A stretch of DNA of 64,000 bases from Reyranella sp. Its GTDB lineage: Bacteria > Pseudomonadota > Alphaproteobacteria > Reyranellales > Reyranellaceae. The translations under genes were made by a program, and so were the position numbers. Below are positions 57,311 through 64,000 of the stretch, piece by piece (position 1 is the stretch's first letter; each line of letters begins with the position of its first letter). Location of the stretch: the NCBI GenBank assembly GCA_021732285.1, contig JAKFVH010000009.1:1-64000 (forward strand). Reading direction: 5' to 3'. A model generated the notes under the pieces. That model worked only from the letters and a program-made list of their open reading frames with translations, did not search any database and was not told where the DNA came from.

Positions 57311-58225
57311 CTACTGAGCTGCGACGCCGTGGGAGACGAAATGGCCGACGGTGGCGATCAGCTTGTCGAGCAGGAAGCCGACGATGCCGATGTAGACCAG
57401 GGCCACGATGATGTCGCTGATGCGCGAGCTGTTCCAGGCATCCCAGATGAAGAAGCCGATGCCGACGCCGCCGATCAGCATCTCGGCCGCGACGATGGCG
57501 AGCCAGGAGAGGCCGACGCCGATGCGCAGGCCGGTGAAGATGTAGGGCACGGTCGCGGGCAGCGTGATCTTGTAGAACACTTCCCACCAGGAGAGCCGGA
57601 TGACCGCGGCGACGTTGCGATAGTCCTGCGGGATGTTCCGGACGCCCACCGACGTGTTGATGATGATCGGCCAGATCGAGGTGATGAAGATCACGAACAG
57701 GGCCGAGGGATGCGAATCGCGGAAGCCTGCCAGCGACAGCGGCAGCCAGGCGAGCGGCGGCACGGTGCGCAGGACCTGGAAGATCGGATCGAGGCCGCGC
57801 ATCGCCCAGGTGCTCTGGCCGATCAGCACGCCGAGCGCGATGCCGACCACGGCGGCGAAGCTGAAGCCAATGGCCACGCGGCCCAGGCTCTTGGAGATCT
57901 GCCAGAACGCGCCCTTGTCGATGCCGCCATTGTCGTAGAACGGGTCGACGATGAAATCCCAGGCGTCGGCCACGACCTTCGACGGCGGCGGCAGGCGCGC
58001 GCCGGGCTCGGAACACAGGAGCTGCCAGACGAACAGCGTGATCGCGAGCACGATCAGCGGCGGCAGGATGACCTGGACCAGATGCCGCGCGGTCTCGCCC
58101 ACGCGCTCCAGCATCGGCCGCATCGGCGGCCGGAAGGGCATGATCTCCGCCGACCGCACCGGCGCGTCGGGCACCGGCATGTCGGCCGTGACGGCGACCG
58201 CGGTCGCCTTGTTCGCGACTGCCAT
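57311..58225 (-). CDS. nrtB: Nitrate ABC transporter permease
   Basis: 304 residues with six membrane helices after a 60-residue cytoplasmic start. TVPPLAWLPLSLAGF and the EAA-like loop VIRLSWWEVFYKITLPATVP followed by YIFTGLRIGVGLSWLAIVAAEM match NrtB/SsuC permeases. The ATG overlaps the nrtA stop by one base (TGATG); ten bases separate it from nrtD. Confidence 0.95.
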   Translation of the reverse strand: MAVANKATAVAVTADMPVPDAPVRSAEIMPFRPPMRPMLERVGETARHLVQVILPPLIVLAITLFVWQLLCSEPGARLPPPSKVVADAWDFIVDPFYDNGGIDKGAFWQISKSLGRVAIGFSFAAVVGIALGVLIGQSTWAMRGLDPIFQVLRTVPPLAWLPLSLAGFRDSHPSALFVIFITSIWPIIINTSVGVRNIPQDYRNVAAVIRLSWWEVFYKITLPATVPYIFTGLRIGVGLSWLAIVAAEMLIGGVGIGFFIWDAWNSSRISDIIVALVYIGIVGFLLDKLIATVGHFVSHGVAAQ

Positions 58226-59517
58226 CACGCCACCTTCTTGATCTGCAGGCTGGCCAGGTAGCCCTTGGGATCGGCCGGATCGAACACCTTGCCGTCGAAG
58301 AAGGTCTCCTTGCCGCGCGAGGTGCCGGCCGGCATGTCCTTGGCGGCGACGCCGATCGCCTTGGCGGCCTCGCGCCACAGATCCTCGCGGTTGACCTTGG
58401 CGATGATCGCCTTGGTGTCGAGATCGGCGGCCATCATGCCCCAGCGCTGGTTCTCGGTGAGGAACCACAGCTCGTGGCTCTGGAACGGATAGGAGGCGTG
58501 GTCGCGCCAGAACTTCATCGACAGGTCGCGGTTGTCGATCTTCCGGCCGTCGCCGTAGTTCACCTTGCCCTCGATGCGGTTGATGATGTCGGCCGGCGGG
58601 CAGTTGAACCACTGCCGCTTGCCGACGATCTCCGACAGCTCCTTGGCGTTCTCGAGCTTGTCGCACCACTGCGCGGCCTCGAGCACGGCCTGCAGCACGG
58701 CGAGCGCCGCCTTCGGGTTCTTGTCCGCCCAGTCGGCGCGCACGGCGAGGCTCTTCTCGGGATGGTCCTTCCAGATGTCGCCGGTGGTGCAGGCCGAGTA
58801 GCCGATGCCCTGGTTGACGAGCTGCTCGTTCCACGGCTCGCCGACGCAGAAAGCCTCCATGCTGCCGACCTTCATGTTGGCCACCATCTGCGGCGGCGGC
58901 ACGACGATGGTCGAGACGTCCTTGTCGGGATCGATGCCGCCGGCGGCGAGCCAATAGCGGATCCACATGTCGTGGGTGCCGCCGCGGAAGGTCATGGCGC
59001 ACTTAACCTCCTTGCCGCCGGCCTTCATCTTGGCGAAGGCCTCCTTGAGCGGCGAGGCATCGGTCTTGGCGCCGGCCGGCATCAGGTCCTTGGCGACCGA
59101 GATCGCCTGGCCGTTGGTGTTGAGCCGCGACAGCACGTACATCGGCACCGGCTTGTTCTCGGGCGTCGTGAGGCCGAGCGAGATCTGATAGGGCTTGGGC
59201 GTCAGGATGTGCGCGCCGTCGATGCCGCCTGCACTCGAGCCCAGCACGATGTTGTCGCGCGTGGTGCCCCACGAGGCCTGCTTGGCGACGTTGGCATCGG
59301 TGATGCCGTACTTGTCGAAGATCTTCTTTTCCTTGGCGATGATCAGCGGCGAGGAATCGGTGAGCGCGATGAAGCCCAAGGTGACCTTGTTGGTCTCCGG
59401 TCCGGCGGCCTGGGCGAAGGCGCCCGACGGGAAGGAGGCGCGCATGGACGCCATCAACGCCGCGGTGGCGGTGGCGCCCTTGAGGATGCTGCGTCGTCCG
59501 AACTTGGTGGTGGTCAT
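58225..59517 (-). CDS. nrtA: Nitrate ABC transporter substrate-binding protein
   Basis: 430 residues. A Tat-type signal (KFGRRSILKGATATAALMAS) precedes NKVTLGFIALTDSSPLIIAK and FRGGTHDMWIRYWLAAGGID, LGLTTPENKPVPMYV, GEPWNEQLVNQGIGY, all typical of NrtA/NasF/CmpA. Cofactor-free periplasmic protein exported folded. It overlaps nasS by four bases and nrtB by one. Confidence 0.95.
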   Translation of the reverse strand: MTTTKFGRRSILKGATATAALMASMRASFPSGAFAQAAGPETNKVTLGFIALTDSSPLIIAKEKKIFDKYGITDANVAKQASWGTTRDNIVLGSSAGGIDGAHILTPKPYQISLGLTTPENKPVPMYVLSRLNTNGQAISVAKDLMPAGAKTDASPLKEAFAKMKAGGKEVKCAMTFRGGTHDMWIRYWLAAGGIDPDKDVSTIVVPPPQMVANMKVGSMEAFCVGEPWNEQLVNQGIGYSACTTGDIWKDHPEKSLAVRADWADKNPKAALAVLQAVLEAAQWCDKLENAKELSEIVGKRQWFNCPPADIINRIEGKVNYGDGRKIDNRDLSMKFWRDHASYPFQSHELWFLTENQRWGMMAADLDTKAIIAKVNREDLWREAAKAIGVAAKDMPAGTSRGKETFFDGKVFDPADPKGYLASLQIKKVA

Positions 59518-60653
59518 ACACGTCTCCTGAAAGAAAGAGCCTCGGTTTTGTCTTGTGTTGTCGAAAGAGGTTCGCCATGGCCGCCGGGCGGCAGGCGATC
59601 GGTCGCAGGGCAGTCGACGCCCATCTCGCGCGCGGCGGCGCGGTAGATGTCCGTGCGGTAGACGCGGTCGGCGACGGCCTTGATGTCGATGTCGGCGGGC
59701 GCCTGCTTCCAGCGCACCATCTGCGCCAGGAACCAGTCGGCGTGGCTGCGCCACGGGAAGTTGGCGGCATCGCGCTGGAAGACGTGGAAACCCGGCAGCT
59801 CGAGCGTGCGCGCCATGACGTCGGCCGGCATGTTGAGATAGCGCGGGCTCGACAGGATGCGCGCGGCCTCGGCGCGGTTGGCGGGCTCGTCGAGCCACAG
59901 GCAGGCCTCGATCAGGGCCTTGATCAGCGCCTTCAACGTGTTGGGATTGTTGGCCGCCCAGGATTCGGTGGTGCCCAGCACCTTCTCCGGCATGCCCTTC
60001 CAGATGTCGGGGCCGGTGAGCGCGATGCGGCCGATGCCGAGTGCTTCGGACTGCTGGTTCCACGGCTCGCCGACGCAGTAGCCGTCGATCACGCCGCCCG
60101 ACAGATAGGCAACCGTGTGCGGCGGCGGCACGACGGCGAGGCGGACGTCGCGGTCGGGATCGAGTCCGGCCGACGACAGCCACAGCCGCAGCATGTAGTT
60201 CTGCACCGAGTAGGGGAACACCGACGCCAGCACGATGGGCTTGGCGCGAGCGGCTGCCCGCTTGGCGACGACGGCGGCGAGCGCGCGCGCATCAAGCGGC
60301 GCGCGGCCGTCGCCGACCAGCTCGGGTGCCGCCTCTTCCATCTCCTGCCACAGGCCCTTGGACAGGGTCAGCGCGTTGCCGTTCACCTGCAGGGTCATGG
60401 CGTTGATGAGCGGCACGCTGACGCTGTCGATGCCGAGCGTCAGCGCCAGCGGCAGAGGCGCCAGGATGTGGGAGGCGTCGAGCTTGCCCAACGCCAGCTT
60501 GTCGCGGACGTTGGCCCACGAGACTTCGCGGCGGATCTCGACTTCCAGGCCCTGGCGCTCATAGGCGCCCAGCTCCTCGGCCAGCACGATCGGTGCGCAG
60601 TCGATGATCGGGATGAACCCGACTTTGATCCTCGCTTGCTCCAGATCGGCCAT
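59514..60653 (-). CDS. nasS: Cytoplasmic nitrate sensor NasS (NrtA-like without signal peptide)
   Basis: 379 residues from ATG 60653 with GGAG nine bases upstream. It starts directly in the binding fold (IKVGFIPIIDCAPIVLAEEL) with no signal peptide, as NasS should. DKLALGKLDASHILAPLPLA and YCVGEPWNQQSEALGIGRIA are NrtA-type. In known systems NasS holds NasT until nitrate binds. Its gene is the first behind the ANTAR leader, so the sensor is under its own control. Confidence 0.92.
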   Translation of the reverse strand: MADLEQARIKVGFIPIIDCAPIVLAEELGAYERQGLEVEIRREVSWANVRDKLALGKLDASHILAPLPLALTLGIDSVSVPLINAMTLQVNGNALTLSKGLWQEMEEAAPELVGDGRAPLDARALAAVVAKRAAARAKPIVLASVFPYSVQNYMLRLWLSSAGLDPDRDVRLAVVPPPHTVAYLSGGVIDGYCVGEPWNQQSEALGIGRIALTGPDIWKGMPEKVLGTTESWAANNPNTLKALIKALIEACLWLDEPANRAEAARILSSPRYLNMPADVMARTLELPGFHVFQRDAANFPWRSHADWFLAQMVRWKQAPADIDIKAVADRVYRTDIYRAAAREMGVDCPATDRLPPGGHGEPLSTTQDKTEALSFRRRV

Positions 60654-60668
60654 TCCGTACGCACTCCA

Positions 60669-60721
60669 CAAACGAAAACAGCGTCCCGCTCGGCCGGCAG
60701 GCTGCCGACCGCTCAGGACGC
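60669..60721 (-). terminator. Intrinsic terminator in the nasS leader
   Basis: On the minus strand an outer stem GCGTCC/GGACGC encloses GGTCGGCAG-C-CTGCCGGCC and is followed at once by TGTTTTCGTTTG. It ends 15 bases before the nasS ATG and would stop the whole nitrate operon unless antiterminated. Confidence 0.85.
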
Positions 60722-60733
60722 CGTTGTCCAATC

Positions 60734-60786
60734 GACGGACCGCCTTTGGACCGTCTTTAACTCATAAGGAGCCCGCCATTGGGCTC
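60734..60786 (-). promoter_or_regulatory. Tandem ANTAR-type RNA hairpins (NasT target)
   Basis: First hairpin: GAGCCC-AATGGC-GGGCTC (60769-60786). Second: GACGGTCC-AAAGGC-GGTCCGTC (60734-60755), with one T-T mismatch. Both loops are six bases with A at position 1 and G at position 4, as required for ANTAR proteins. A 13-base linker separates them and the terminator follows 12 bases later. Confidence 0.88.
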
Positions 60787-60800
60787 ACGCCGATAGAGGG

Positions 60801-60817
60801 AGCAGCAAGCATGCCAA
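60801..60817 (-). promoter_or_regulatory. Sigma54-like promoter for the nasS operon
   Basis: TTGGCATGCTTGCTGCT has GG and GC ten bases apart, matching TGGCAC-N5-TTGC except at two bases. Transcription would begin near 60790, just before the first ANTAR hairpin. NtrC-type nitrogen control is implied but no activator site is certain. Confidence 0.6.
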
Positions 60818-60944
60818 GCACGCTGCAACGCACTAAGTGATTGAAATATAGAGATTCATAAGGATCGCTCTGTAAAATTGGCTGCCCGCAGGCGATCAGA
60901 ATTCTGATGCTCGCATGTGCAGCATGATCGATCCACAGGCACGC

Positions 60945-61532
60945 CTAAGATTTAAGCACTTTTGCGTAAGTCACCATTTCCCGGGCGACTTCGCCGATCC
61001 GCTTATTCTGATCCATGGCGAGCTTGCGCAGGAGCTTGTAGGCGGCGTCCTCGCTGAGGCCCTTCTGCTCCATCAGAAGACCCTTGGCGCGCTCTACCGT
61101 CTTGCGCTCGACCAGGGACAAGCGGGCGCGGTCGAGCTCCTCGCGCATGGAGTGGTAGCGATTGAAGTGGGCGACGGCGACGTCGACGACCGGACGTACA
61201 CGGTCCTGCGCCAGCCCTTTCACCACATAGGCCGAAACGCCTGCATCCATTGCGGCCGCAATGGTCGCGGGATCGGAATGGTCGACGAACAGCGCGATCG
61301 GCCGCGGCATGAGATCGGTCGTGCGCCGCATGTCCTCGATAGTGTCGCGGCTGGGGCTGTCGATGCTGACGACCACGACGTCGGGCTCGAGCTCGCGCAC
61401 GCGGGCAATGAGATCCTGCGTACCTTCGAGACGCGCCAGCAGGCGATAGCCCGCGGCCGCCAGGCCCGTCTCCACGATTTCGGCGCGGGCGGGATTGTCG
61501 TCGATCAGCAGGACGGAGAGTGGCTTGGTCAC
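60945..61532 (-). CDS. nasT: ANTAR-domain response regulator NasT
   Basis: 195 residues from a GTG. Receiver-like domain (LSVLLIDDNPARAEIVETGL) followed by an ANTAR domain (about 130-190: ELDRARLSLVERKTVERAKG, LLMEQKGLSEDAAYKLLRKL), which binds paired RNA hairpins. The usual phospho-acceptor Asp is Ser56 (PDVVVVSIDSP), so control by phosphorylation is unlikely and release from NasS is the fitting mechanism. Its own leader is the 45-base gap from the kinase gene end. Confidence 0.95.
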   Translation of the reverse strand: MTKPLSVLLIDDNPARAEIVETGLAAAGYRLLARLEGTQDLIARVRELEPDVVVVSIDSPSRDTIEDMRRTTDLMPRPIALFVDHSDPATIAAAMDAGVSAYVVKGLAQDRVRPVVDVAVAHFNRYHSMREELDRARLSLVERKTVERAKGLLMEQKGLSEDAAYKLLRKLAMDQNKRIGEVAREMVTYAKVLKS

Positions 61533-61577
61533 GGTTGGCTCGCTGCAGCGCTGGGGCGCAACAACCGTGCCAGCCGG

Positions 61578-63467
61578 TCAAGGCGTTGTTTCTACTGACT
61601 TTCCATCTTCCCAACGGCCCGATTGGACCTTGCCGTCGGCACTTGTGACCTGCCCATAGCCGTTGCGCTTGCCGCCGCGGAAGCCACCTTCGTAGCGCTG
61701 GTCGCCCACGGTCTCGACGCCCGGGCCCTCCAGCAGGTCGGCGCGGAACTCACCCGACTGGACGGTCGCGGGCTCGCCGAGCGTGCGGCGCACGCCGAGG
61801 CCTTCCAGTCGGCCTGCGACGAAATTGCCCTCGGCGCGATCGACGCCGGGCTTCTCGCGCGACCCCAGTCCGCTTGCCTGGCCGTCGCGCCACTGGCCGG
61901 CATAGCGCGTGTCGTCGGCGAAGCGCACGGTGCCGAGGCCGTTCAGGCGATCGTCCTGGAAGTCGCCGGCCTGACGCTCGCCGTTGCTGAGCTCGACGAC
62001 GCCCAGACCCTGGCGCTTGCCGTCGCTCACTTGGCCGACATAGCTCACGCCGTCATTGCTGAGCCGCTCGGCGTTCGGCAGATCCGGCCGCGCGGCGCGC
62101 GCAGCGACGATGCGTGCCTCCCCAGCCATGGCGCGCGCGGCCCGGGCAGCTTCGTCGGCGCGTTCCAGCACCGCCTTCGCCGGCACGGCCGCGCGGGCGG
62201 CCTGGTCGATCAAGGCTTGCTTGGACGTATCCGGCGCCGGTGCGGGTGCGGGAGCAGGCCGCGTCACCGGCGGCGTCGGCGTGGGCGTGGGTTGCGATGG
62301 CTGTGGCGTGGGCGCAGGCACCGGCGGCGTGACCGGCTGTGCGACCTCGACCGGACGCGGCGTGCTGGAGAACAGCGCCTGCAGCTCGGGCCTGAACCGC
62401 CGCTCCAAGACCGTTCCGGCGATGACGATCAGCAGGATGACGACCCATGGCCTCATGCGTCGCCGCCATGACCGGCGCGGCGGTTCCGACGGTGCGACCT
62501 CCGGCGGCTCCGCCTCGCGCCTCGCGCCGCCGAGACGCGGCGTGGCACCGGCGCTGCCCAGCCGTTGCGTCGGCGCGTCGGCGACACGGGCAATCGAACG
62601 GCCGAACAAGGTGGCCCATTCCTCGACGGTCTGCGGCCGGTCGGTCGGCACGAAGGCCAGCGCCCGATCGATCGCGCCGAGAAACGCCGACTCGAAGCGG
62701 CCGGCCTGCGTGATCGAGAGCGGACGATAGGGGTCCGTGCCGACGCGCGCGGCGGCGTCGGGCGGCGGTTGTCCGGCGATGGCGTGATGGAGCACGGCGG
62801 CGGCGGAGTAGATGTCGCTCCACGGGCCCTGATTGCCGTCGAGCGCGTATTGCTCGATCGGCGCATATTGCGGCGTGAGCACGCCGGTCAGCGTGCGCGA
62901 TCGTTCGCCCATCGCCTGGCGCGCCGCGCCGAAGTCGATCAGCACGGGAATGCCGTCGCGACGGATGATGATGTTGGACGGTTTGATGTCGCGATGCAGG
63001 AAGCCCTGGGCGTGCACGGCGCTCAGCCCGCCGATCAACCCGTCGGCCAGGCGCTGCACGTCGTCGGTCGCCAGGCGCCCCTCGGGCTGGCGCAGCAGCT
63101 CGCCCACGCTCTTGCCGTCCTCGAACTCCATGACGGTGTAGGCCGTGCCGTTGGCCTCGAAGTAGCGCAGCACCGGCACGATGTGCAGATGGCGGAAGCG
63201 GGCGAGTGCCCGCGCCTCGTCGAGGAAGCGCTCGCGGCCCCAGGCGAAATCCTCGGCGAAGCGCGCGCCGCGCGGCACCACGTTGCCGTCGCCGCCGCGC
63301 ACGGCGAACTCGACCGGCAGGTACTCCTTGATGGCGACGAACTTGGCGAGCTGGGTGTCGAAGGCGCGATAGGTGATGCCGAAGCCGCCATGGCCGATCA
63401 CGGCATCGAGCCGATAGTCGCCGAGCCGTGTGCCGGGGGTCAGGGCCTGGACGTTATCGGAGGACAT
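61578..63467 (-). CDS. Membrane Ser/Thr protein kinase with C-terminal MORN repeats
   Basis: 629 residues. Kinase domain at about 18-290: glycine loop IGHGGFGITY, Lys47 (FVAIKEYLP), catalytic HRDIKPSN (Asp160) and DFG 178-180, with GVLTPQYAPIEQY for the activation segment. A membrane helix at about 340-354 (PWVVILLIVIAGTVL) is followed by a long Pro/Thr/Ala linker and then MORN-type repeats from about 475 to 620 (YVGQVSDGKRQGLGVVELSN; YEGGFRGGKRNGYGQVTSAD). The repeats would be periplasmic. Targets are unknown. Confidence 0.93.
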   Translation of the reverse strand: MSSDNVQALTPGTRLGDYRLDAVIGHGGFGITYRAFDTQLAKFVAIKEYLPVEFAVRGGDGNVVPRGARFAEDFAWGRERFLDEARALARFRHLHIVPVLRYFEANGTAYTVMEFEDGKSVGELLRQPEGRLATDDVQRLADGLIGGLSAVHAQGFLHRDIKPSNIIIRRDGIPVLIDFGAARQAMGERSRTLTGVLTPQYAPIEQYALDGNQGPWSDIYSAAAVLHHAIAGQPPPDAAARVGTDPYRPLSITQAGRFESAFLGAIDRALAFVPTDRPQTVEEWATLFGRSIARVADAPTQRLGSAGATPRLGGARREAEPPEVAPSEPPRRSWRRRMRPWVVILLIVIAGTVLERRFRPELQALFSSTPRPVEVAQPVTPPVPAPTPQPSQPTPTPTPPVTRPAPAPAPAPDTSKQALIDQAARAAVPAKAVLERADEAARAARAMAGEARIVAARAARPDLPNAERLSNDGVSYVGQVSDGKRQGLGVVELSNGERQAGDFQDDRLNGLGTVRFADDTRYAGQWRDGQASGLGSREKPGVDRAEGNFVAGRLEGLGVRRTLGEPATVQSGEFRADLLEGPGVETVGDQRYEGGFRGGKRNGYGQVTSADGKVQSGRWEDGKSVETTP

Positions 63468-63539
63468 CGATCGGGATATGGCACGCGCACCTCGCTCCTA
63501 GATGCGCGTTCCCGGGCGGGCGCACAAGCGCCCAACGAC

Positions 63540-63719
63540 TTATCGAGCGACGGCGGTGGTGACCGTCGTGCTGGAGATGCGGTTCAGACCGCCCTCACTG
63601 AATTGCGGCAGCAATTGCATGACCATGATGAACACGCACAGGCCGATGGCCGTGAGCATGGTTGCAGGTCGTGTGCGCAGAACAGGTGTCGGGCTCTTCG
63701 CCCGGCGGTCGTCCGACAT
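63540..63719 (-). CDS. Small single-pass membrane protein (59 aa)
   Basis: ATG 63719 follows AGAGGGG with a good spacing. The protein starts MSDDRRAKSPTPVLRTRPAT, has one hydrophobic helix (about 22-38, LTAIGLCVFIMVMQLLP) and ends TTVTTAVAR. Not recognised. It lies 72 bases upstream of the kinase start on the same strand, so the two may be co-transcribed and function together. Confidence 0.6.
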   Translation of the reverse strand: MSDDRRAKSPTPVLRTRPATMLTAIGLCVFIMVMQLLPQFSEGGLNRISSTTVTTAVAR

Positions 63720-63982
63720 GACGGACCCCTCTGAAAAATTGCTTCGTCAAAACCACGGCCAGCAGCCCCGAATATTGGGCCAAGCCGTGAAGACCATAAA
63801 ACACAGGCTGATCCCATTCAAGAAAAATGTATCAATCACAACAAGTTAGAACGTGAAATGACAATTTCACTGGAACATACAATAGATCGCGGTCCAAGCC
63901 CTCGATGGCCACCTCTTATTGTCGCGGGCCCGGCTTCCAATATCTGTCGCGCCATTGCCGTGGAGGCAGAGTAGGATCGCTC

Positions 63983-64000
63983 ATGATGAATGCGTCGCCT
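63983..64000 (+). CDS. Possible start of a gene running out of the window
   Basis: ATG at 63983 (MMNASP) with AGGA seven bases upstream, but only six codons are visible. Bases 63720-63982 between it and the small protein are less GC-rich than the surroundings and probably hold divergent promoters; no other feature was recognised there. Confidence 0.3.

Noticed and set aside
60897..60908. Short palindrome TCAGAATTCTGA upstream of the nasS promoter as an NtrC site
   Set aside because: It does not match the NtrC consensus and is short enough to occur by chance.

Overview
The window is GC-rich, gene-dense chromosomal DNA from what looks like an alphaproteobacterium. Orphan tripartite-tricarboxylate (Bug/TctC) binding proteins, several family III CoA-transferases, a NasS-NasT nitrate system and many long intergenic hairpins would suit a Reyranella-like genome, but that placement is inference. 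No rRNA, tRNA, CRISPR array, insertion sequence or prophage was seen.

Layout. 1-7150: end of an RND efflux operon (pump partial), a divergent OprD-type porin, and thiC under a TPP riboswitch. 7300-11020: a secreted tannase-family hydrolase and a secreted protein built of alternating helical repeats. 11020-14300: a CoA-transferase co-directional with a GrdB/PrdB-like gene whose frame is continuous across one in-frame TGA followed by a SECIS-like hairpin, so a probable selenoprotein; a Bug-type binding protein is divergent. 14383-20081: a complete yejABEF-like peptide importer. 20320-34177: metabolic and accessory genes (TAXI binding protein, ghrA-like reductase, M17 peptidase, GST, LysE exporter, amidohydrolase, SGNH protein, CoA-transferase, TauD-like dioxygenase, RibD-like reductase, rhodanese, universal stress protein) with a zeta-like kinase and its partner in a stretch of different base composition. 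34280-44577: an autotransporter, a Nif11-like leader peptide gene, and a convergent three-gene NHLM-type peptide export operon (C39 peptidase-ABC, second ABC, HlyD). 44870-48300: sulfatase-family hydrolase, a HigBA-like pair whose toxin has an in-frame stop, DUF924, macro-domain and DUF882 proteins.

49079-61532 is a nitrate assimilation locus on the minus strand: nasT, then nasS-nrtA-nrtB-nrtD-nirA-flavoprotein-nasA-cysG. A sigma54-like promoter, two ANTAR-type hairpins with A1/G4 hexaloops and an intrinsic terminator precede nasS, so NasT-dependent antitermination can be read from the DNA. The genes import nitrate, reduce it to nitrite and ammonium, and make the siroheme the nitrite reductase needs. 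The window closes with a membrane Ser/Thr kinase carrying MORN repeats and a 59-residue membrane protein gene.

Long palindromes fill many gaps. Two copies of one multi-arm element show compensatory changes in their stems.
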